Source: Gambelia wislizenii
Taxonomy: Eukaryota > Chordata > Lepidosauria > Squamata > Crotaphytidae
DNA length: 64,000 bases
Reading direction: 5' to 3'
Assembly (NCBI GenBank): GCA_030847615.1
Contig: JAUMIR010000004.1
Coordinates: 220,461,001 to 220,525,000 of the forward strand
Numbering within the stretch: position 1 is the stretch's first letter; the number at the start of each line of letters is the position of its first letter. Below, piece by piece: positions 58,694 through 64,000 of this stretch. Made by a program: the position numbers and the translations under genes. The notes under the pieces are model-generated. The model had not been told where the DNA came from and made no database searches. It saw only the letters and a list, made by a program, of their open reading frames with translations.

Positions 58694-59247
58694 TGTAAAT
58701 TTATACTGGACTCAAATTTCAGAACACCATTTCTGACATAGTATTCAACAAATTGGCCATGATTTTAAAATGTAACAAATGTATCTAATTATGTAAATTA
58801 TTTATATCCCTCTCTATATCTGAGGATCTCTGGGTGGCATGCAATCAAATCAATTGAGGATGATAAAAAAAACAATAACAATCATTTTAAAAAAACTATC
58901 GCTTAAATCCAGATAATTTAAAACTAATAAAAAAATAAAATAAAACACATGTGCAAGTTGGATAAAATAAGTTAATCCCCAAAGGCTTTAATAAAAACAA
59001 CAGTATTCTGAACTGATGGAGGAACTGGCAGGCAGAATAGGCCTCCCTAAAATGCAATGGGTTTCTCAAACTCAGTGCACACATCTCTTCCCATGCTCAA
59101 GCTATCATTGCTTAAGTGATCTGCCACTGTGCATGCTCCTTGAGGGGACATTATATTATGTGAGTAAACATGAAAGCTGAATCAAGTGGGAAGAAACATG
59201 ATGCATCCCTAGACCACAAGAAGCAGCAAGGGAACATAAGGGTGGTA

Positions 59248-59588
59248 CAGGTTGAGTCTCCCTTATTCAGAATTCCAAAATCCAAAATATTCTACAATCC
59301 AAAATTGTCCACAAGAGTGGCTGAGACAGTGATACCTTTGCTTTCTGATGGTTCAATGTATACAAACTTTGTTTCCTGCACAAAATTATTAAAAATAGTG
59401 TGTATAAAATTATCTTCAGGCTATATGTATAAGCTGTATATGAAACATAAATGAATATGGTGTTTACACTTGATTCCCATCTCCAAGATATCTCATTATG
59501 CATATGCAAGTATTCCAAAATCGGAAATATTCCAAAATCCAAAATACTTCTGGTCCCAAGCATTTCAGTTAAGGGAGATTCAAAATTG
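59248..59588. mobile_element. Tigger/mariner-type MITE, 341 bp
   Basis: It begins caggttgagtctccctta and ends, in reverse, caattttgaatctccctta. TA flanks both ends (59246-59247 and 59589-59590). Long inner arms with attccaaaatccaaaata on each side. It resembles a MITE family I know from mammals with the same caggttgagt terminus. Confidence 0.85.
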
Positions 59589-60227
59589 TATGCACTCTCA
59601 ACAACAACAGTGGAAGCAGATATGAACTATATTTGGAACATGCGTGCAAGTCCTTCAAAGAAAAAGGAAAGTGATGGGTCAGTGGAAATAGTGACAACAT
59701 TGCACTAGGCAAAGGTAAATAATGGAGATGTAAAACTGTGAAGCCACTTTACCCAAACACACAAAAAAAGTAATTCTGGTGTGGGGGTGAGGAATAGGGG
59801 GAAAGCAATATTAGCACCCTTATCAGATTGAAACTCACTTTGTTACTTTAGGAATATATAATGTGTCATGTATAACTTGGTTTAGCATAAAATTATCTTA
59901 TGTGTTATTCAGAGAATAGTTACAAATTAATTTGCTTAAAAAAAAATCTTACAAATGGAGCTACAAATTTCCTCAGCTCTAAGTAACACCTGAACTGTAA
60001 GAACCTCTTTGATTTGTCAATTTATGAGAAACAAGCAAAAAATAAATAAATCCAAAACAAAAATAAAACTCAGTAAGAACAGGGGGGAAGATCAACAAAG
60101 AAAAAGAGAAAATTATTTTGTTTCCTCTAGTCCTCCACAGTGTCAAGCAGACATGAAACACTTGTTCCTGGTTTTTAAAACATGAGAAACTGGCTTTTTC
60201 CTCCCTAAAATCCCAGTACTGTCAGGA

Positions 60228-60630
60228 TGTCAGGATAGGCCCTTGAAAGTGCCCAGTCCTGCCATTTTCAGTTATTTTTCTGTAACCTTGACTCTCATTG
60301 TATTTTGGTTTTTGTTACTTGCTAACGAGTGTTCTTTGCAAACAGTGGAGGGAGGTGGTAACCATTTCAGATGGTTTTAGATAAGAACACAGCTGCAAAG
60401 TCAGACTGGGAAAAGGAGGCTCAACAAGGGGATGTCATTTCAGAGGATGATAGTTAGCCGATGGTATTACAGCCTGCCAGATTTTATAGATTGTAATATG
60501 CTTTTAATATAATGTGAAGTCCTTAAGTTTCAGTTCTCAGCAACAACCTTGTATGGTATACTTCTTGGGTTTTTGGCAATAAAGTTTTCTGATGAACTCT
60601 GAAACTGCTGTTCTTTCCTGGAGATTGGTC
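60228..60630 (+). mobile_element. Diverged LTR, second copy
   Basis: It aligns with 5102-5500 over most of its length (cctgccattttcagttattt, taatatgcttttaatata, aataaagttttctgat). The last part differs and no target duplication is visible. Its start may be duplicated, since tgtcagga occurs at both 60220 and 60228. Confidence 0.75.
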
Positions 60631-60681
60631 ACGGACTGGGAGATGCTGGCTCATGGATAGGCACCAGTCTACAAACTACTG

Positions 60682-60891
60682 CAGTGGGCACTTGGTATCT
60701 GCTGAGGTTTCATTCTAGGACTGTGTGGATACCAAAATATGTGAATGCTCATGCCCCATTATATACAATGGCATAGTAAAATAGTGCTCCTTATAGAAAA
60801 CATCAAAATCAAGATTTGCATTTGGGGGGGGGGAAATTGGAGTATTTTCAAAACATGATTAGTTGAATCCATGGATATGGAGGGCCAACAG
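60682..60891. mobile_element. Tigger-type MITE, diverged
   Basis: ggataccaaaatatgtgaat, ttatatacaatggcatagta, aatccatggatatggagggc match the 231-bp MITEs at 8250 and 35277 with more changes. Confidence 0.75.
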
Positions 60892-61784
60892 TACTTTCAG
60901 TACTACTGTACTGTTATACACAGTCTTACATAAAAATCTATTTGCTAACATAGGTTTTAGAAGTGGTAGGAATATGAACACCCTGTCTTAAGCTTTTATT
61001 CACCATTCTAAAAGAAAATATTCCATAGTCCAATTCTTGGCTTCCAGGAGGTGGGGGGATTAATTTTTCCAGTTTTTTCCTGGACCTTCACATTTCTAGT
61101 AAATTACCACTGAACTTGTGGTTGCCTTGTTTTCTTTCTGCTGATAAAACGTTTTAAAGGCTCTAGCAATTCTACTGTAATCTAGACAACAGCAATTTGT
61201 AAGCAGAGTATAATGGGGGGAAAAATCTCAGAATGACTGGGCATAATGAAAATATAACACACACTACAATGCCAGAAAGCTTTCGAAGTAACACTCAACA
61301 CCTGTTGTCATGACTGCAAATGGAAAACTGAAACAAGAGCCAGAGGAAATCACCCAGAAACTTTTGAAACTGCCTCTATCAGCCAGAGACACTTGATTTC
61401 AACACACCACTCCTCTCAAGACCTCCCACCTACTCTCTGGCCCCTTGTTTCTAAATCTCTCTGGCAAAGACAATGAGGGTCATTTTAAGTGCACTCCCAA
61501 GGCCTGAAAGATGGAGACTGAGGTGTGTGTAGCCTTTTGGCTATTAGGGACTTCCAGAGTTTACAAGTGTTACATAGGCTTGTCAAAGGTTACACTGAAA
61601 CTATTATAGAGTAAACACCTCGTAGATATGATTGGGGAAATATTAACAAATTCTAATGTTGTAAGTACTGACTTCAATCAGGCTGGCAGCACACTTTATC
61701 TCCTAGCCAACAAGGACCCCCACACACATTCACAGCAAGGCACAGGCAGCTCAAGGAAAAGTGAACACGAACTCACCCCTGACA
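60892..61784. other. Upstream RREB1 intron, nothing recognised
   Basis: AT-rich at the left, no coding or repeat similarity noticed. Confidence 0.45.
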
Positions 61785-61975
61785 CCACACTGTGTGTGCC
61801 TTCAAGTCACCTGTTGACTTATAGTGACCCCCACAAGGGATTTTATCAGTTCCCTCCTCTGAAATATAGCCTACAGTGCCTGGTATTCAGTGGCAGTCTC
61901 CCATCCAAGTACTAACCAGGACTGACCCTGCTTAGCTTCCAAGGTCAGATGGGACCTGGTGCCTTTAGGGTATTT
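61785..61975 (-). mobile_element. 5S-rRNA-derived SINE, contiguous copy
   Basis: In reverse: 5S-like head (atctgaccttggaagctaag, cagggtcagtcctggttagt, acttggatgggagactgcca), then ctgtaggctatatttcagag, then a Sauria/Bov-B-like tail (cataagtcaacaggtgactt-like, gaaggcacacaca). Head and tail are joined here, unlike at 24893-26145. Confidence 0.85.
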
Positions 61976-62370
61976 AGGCTGACACTACTCTATGGCAGTG
62001 CAAATAAATCCACCAAAAGTTAAGGGCACTTTTTTTTACTAGCCTCTCTCTCCATGGTTCTTTATGGTATAAGTGAGGCATGGTTAGGCAGTTTGCTTGG
62101 CAAAAGCACCCGTTGCCACAGAGCAACAACAAACAAGGCAGTGTGTGTGCATGGACACACATTTGTGTGCTTCCTGTCCTTATCCTTTTGTCATACAGAA
62201 CGACACTAGAGGTGCTATAGTTAGCAACATACAAATACATGGTTGCTGAGTGAAGAATTGCCCCTGATGTCACCAATCTGAGCAAATTCTCAACAGTTTA
62301 TTTCATGATGCAGGCTGGAGAACCCTGCATTTTGACCAAGTGAGAAAAAAGACAAAGGCAGGAATTCCCC

Positions 62371-62434
62371 CTGTGTGTGTGTGTGTGTGTGTGTGTACAC
62401 ACACAGAGAGAGAGAAAGAGAGAGAGAGAGACCT
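62371..62434. repeat. TG and AG microsatellite
   Basis: (TG)n is followed by tacacacacag and (AG)n. Confidence 0.9.
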
Positions 62435-62980
62435 TGCCCACCCATGAATTTGGCTAAGGAACTGCCTCACCAGCCACCACTGGGGAAATTAAAAACCAAC
62501 TTTGTAAAGTTTCTCAGCCCAGCCACCTAGTAGCAATTTCTTCCCCACAAATAAGGGAAAGTCCACACATACGGCTGATAGCCATGTATAGGAACACTTG
62601 CCTGCAACACTAGAACTACTGGAGGGGAGGGACTGCTTTAAAAAGGCTCAGGGGGAAGCATTATTTCACTAAGGTTGAGGGTAGTGGAGTTTGTGTGATT
62701 AACTGAAGGCAACCTGCTTTCTTATCCTATAATTAGAGTGCAGCCTGTATACATTTTGTAAGCATGGAGCTTTGGGCCAAAGTTGTAGCTATGACATTAC
62801 TAAGGCCAGTGTCACCCCTCGCCTGGTGTGGTTCGGCCTCTCCACACACCCCTAGTGCCACCACTGATCTGCAGTATGAAGTAACCTCTTTTAGGCAGCA
62901 ACATGTGAAGGAATAAAGATGAGGATCAATAGCTGTCATCTTGTTGGTTATTCCCTAATAGAGTAGACCTATTCAATCAA

Positions 62981-63127
62981 TAGTAGTCAGCATAGTGTAG
63001 TGGTTTGAGTGTTGGACTACAACACTGGAGACCAGGATTCAAACTCCCACTCAGCCATGAAAATCCACTAGATGGTCACACACTCCAGCCTCAGAAAACT
63101 CTGTGATAAGTTTGCCTTAGGGCGGTG
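62981..63127 (+). mobile_element. Sauria-type SINE, 5' portion
   Basis: gtcagcatagtgtagtggtt, gaccaggattcaaactccca, ccagcctcagaaaac and gtttgccttaggg. It is cut at about 63121 by the beginning of the next element. Confidence 0.8.
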
Positions 63128-64000
63128 ACGGCAAACCTATGACACGCATGTCAGCACTGGCACTCGTAGCCATTTGTGCTGACACGCGGCTGTAGGTCTC
63201 CTCCCCCCCACCCCTGCCTGCAACCTCACCACCCTCCCTAAAGTGGCGATCCGAGCTTCAAAGCCCCACTTTAGGGAGGGGGGAGGTAAGTGGCAGGCGG
63301 GGCTATGAAGCCCCAATTGCCACTTTAGGGAGGCGGGGGGTGGTGCCTCCCCACCACCACCTGGCCACCACCACCCGTGGTTCCGTGCTTCCCCGGAGTC
63401 GCCTCGGAAAGGCTGGGTAAGGTGGCCAGCAGGTGGGACTCTGCTGGGGAAGGTGCCGGGCGAGTGGAAGGTTGGCCACCCGGCCTCTCCCCAGCCTTCC
63501 CGAGGTGGCTCTGAAGCCTTGGAGCCACCTCGGAAATGCCGGGAAAGATGGCGGGCGAGCAGGACAGTGGCCGCCCGGCCTCTCCCCAGCCTTCCCAAGG
63601 GGGCTCCATGGCTATGAAGGCACGGAGCTGCCTCGGAGAGGCCGAGGAAGGCAGTGGGTGAGCACGAGGTGACTCTGAAGACTTGGAGCCGCCTCGGAAA
63701 GGATAGGGAAGGAGGCAGGCGAGCAGGAGGGTGGCCTTCCGGCCTCTCCCCGGCCTTCCCAAGGTGGCTCCGACACCTCAGAGCCGCCTCAGAAAGGCTG
63801 GGGAAGATGGCGGGCGAGTGGGAGGGTGGCCGCCCTGCCTCTCCCCAGCCTTCCCGAGGGGGCTCCGTGGCTTTGAAGCCATGGAGCCGCCTCAGAGAGG
63901 CCAGGGAAGGCGGCGGGTGAGCACAAGGTGACAGCCCGGCCTTCCCGAGGTGGCTCTGAAGCCTCGGAGCCGCCTCGGAAAGGACAGGGAAGGCGGCGGG
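63121..64000. repeat. hAT-like end leading into a GC-rich tandem array, cut by the window
   Basis: After a hAT-like start (ggcaaacctatgacacgcat) comes GC-rich DNA with phrases ccccactttagggagg in both orientations (63240-63335). From about 63400 a repeat with gccgcctcggaaagg, ggcgggcgag, cctctccccagccttcccga units continues to the end. The combined unit recurs after about 258-283 bp (63531 and 63786; 63631 and 63890; 63689 and 63972). The overlapping long open frames come from this array and are not genes. Confidence 0.75.

Noticed and set aside
62981..63060. A tRNA gene
   Set aside because: The head is tRNA-like but is followed by the Sauria-type SINE body, and no cloverleaf can be completed.
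63137..63931. Open frames of up to 153 codons, both strands
   Set aside because: They are produced by the GC-rich tandem array that lacks stop codons; the peptide repeats follow the DNA unit.
56265..64000. Further upstream RREB1 exons (such as the one encoding the CPVCFKEF finger)
   Set aside because: I found no matching coding phrase on the minus strand, so these exons should lie past position 64000.

Overview
This is a stretch of vertebrate nuclear DNA, almost certainly from a squamate reptile. Genes are split by GT-AG introns. The repeats are tRNA-derived SINEs with Bov-B-type tails (Sauria-SINE type), 5S-rRNA-headed SINEs, CR1, L2-like, L1 and Bov-B LINE pieces, a Penelope-like element and many short DNA transposons. 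I cannot name the species; the repeat mix would fit an iguanian lizard.

The only gene I can support is the 3' part of RREB1 (ras-responsive element-binding protein 1), read on the minus strand. Five coding exons are present, in transcription order: 56264-56075, 48634-45940, 36974-36810, 28127-27345 and 22222-21693, the last ending in a TGA. Every junction has an AG acceptor and a GT donor, and reading phase is kept throughout (2, 0, 1, 1, 1). Together they encode about 1,453 residues with twelve C2H2 zinc fingers, long proline-rich and acidic linkers and a PIDLS motif of the CtBP-binding type. The start codon, promoter and N-terminal exons lie beyond position 64000. The 3' UTR runs leftwards from 21692; its end is uncertain, with poly(A) candidates near 19930 and 16750.

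Positions 1 to about 16700 are downstream intergenic DNA: PIF/Harbinger-like MITEs with 3-bp target duplications, a solo LTR with a GTCCC target duplication, CR1 and Sauria-type SINE pieces, a tandem Penelope-type repeat carrying two hammerhead-like cores, a 97-bp minisatellite and a broken Bov-B LINE. Positions 22223 to 56074 are introns between the five exons, and 56265 to 64000 is the intron upstream of the first exon seen. These introns hold foldback hAT MITEs with perfect 8-bp target duplications, Tigger-type MITEs flanked by TA, a 5S-headed SINE split by a 1-kb insertion, a CR1 with a recognisable reverse-transcriptase segment, a decayed L1 of about 3.5 kb, and at the right edge a GC-rich tandem array cut by the window end.

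I found no RNA gene, CRISPR array or second protein gene. The points most worth a second look are the paired hammerhead-like cores, a 72-bp perfect duplication 5.3 kb apart, a frame-neutral 165-nt RREB1 exon, and the nested insertions.
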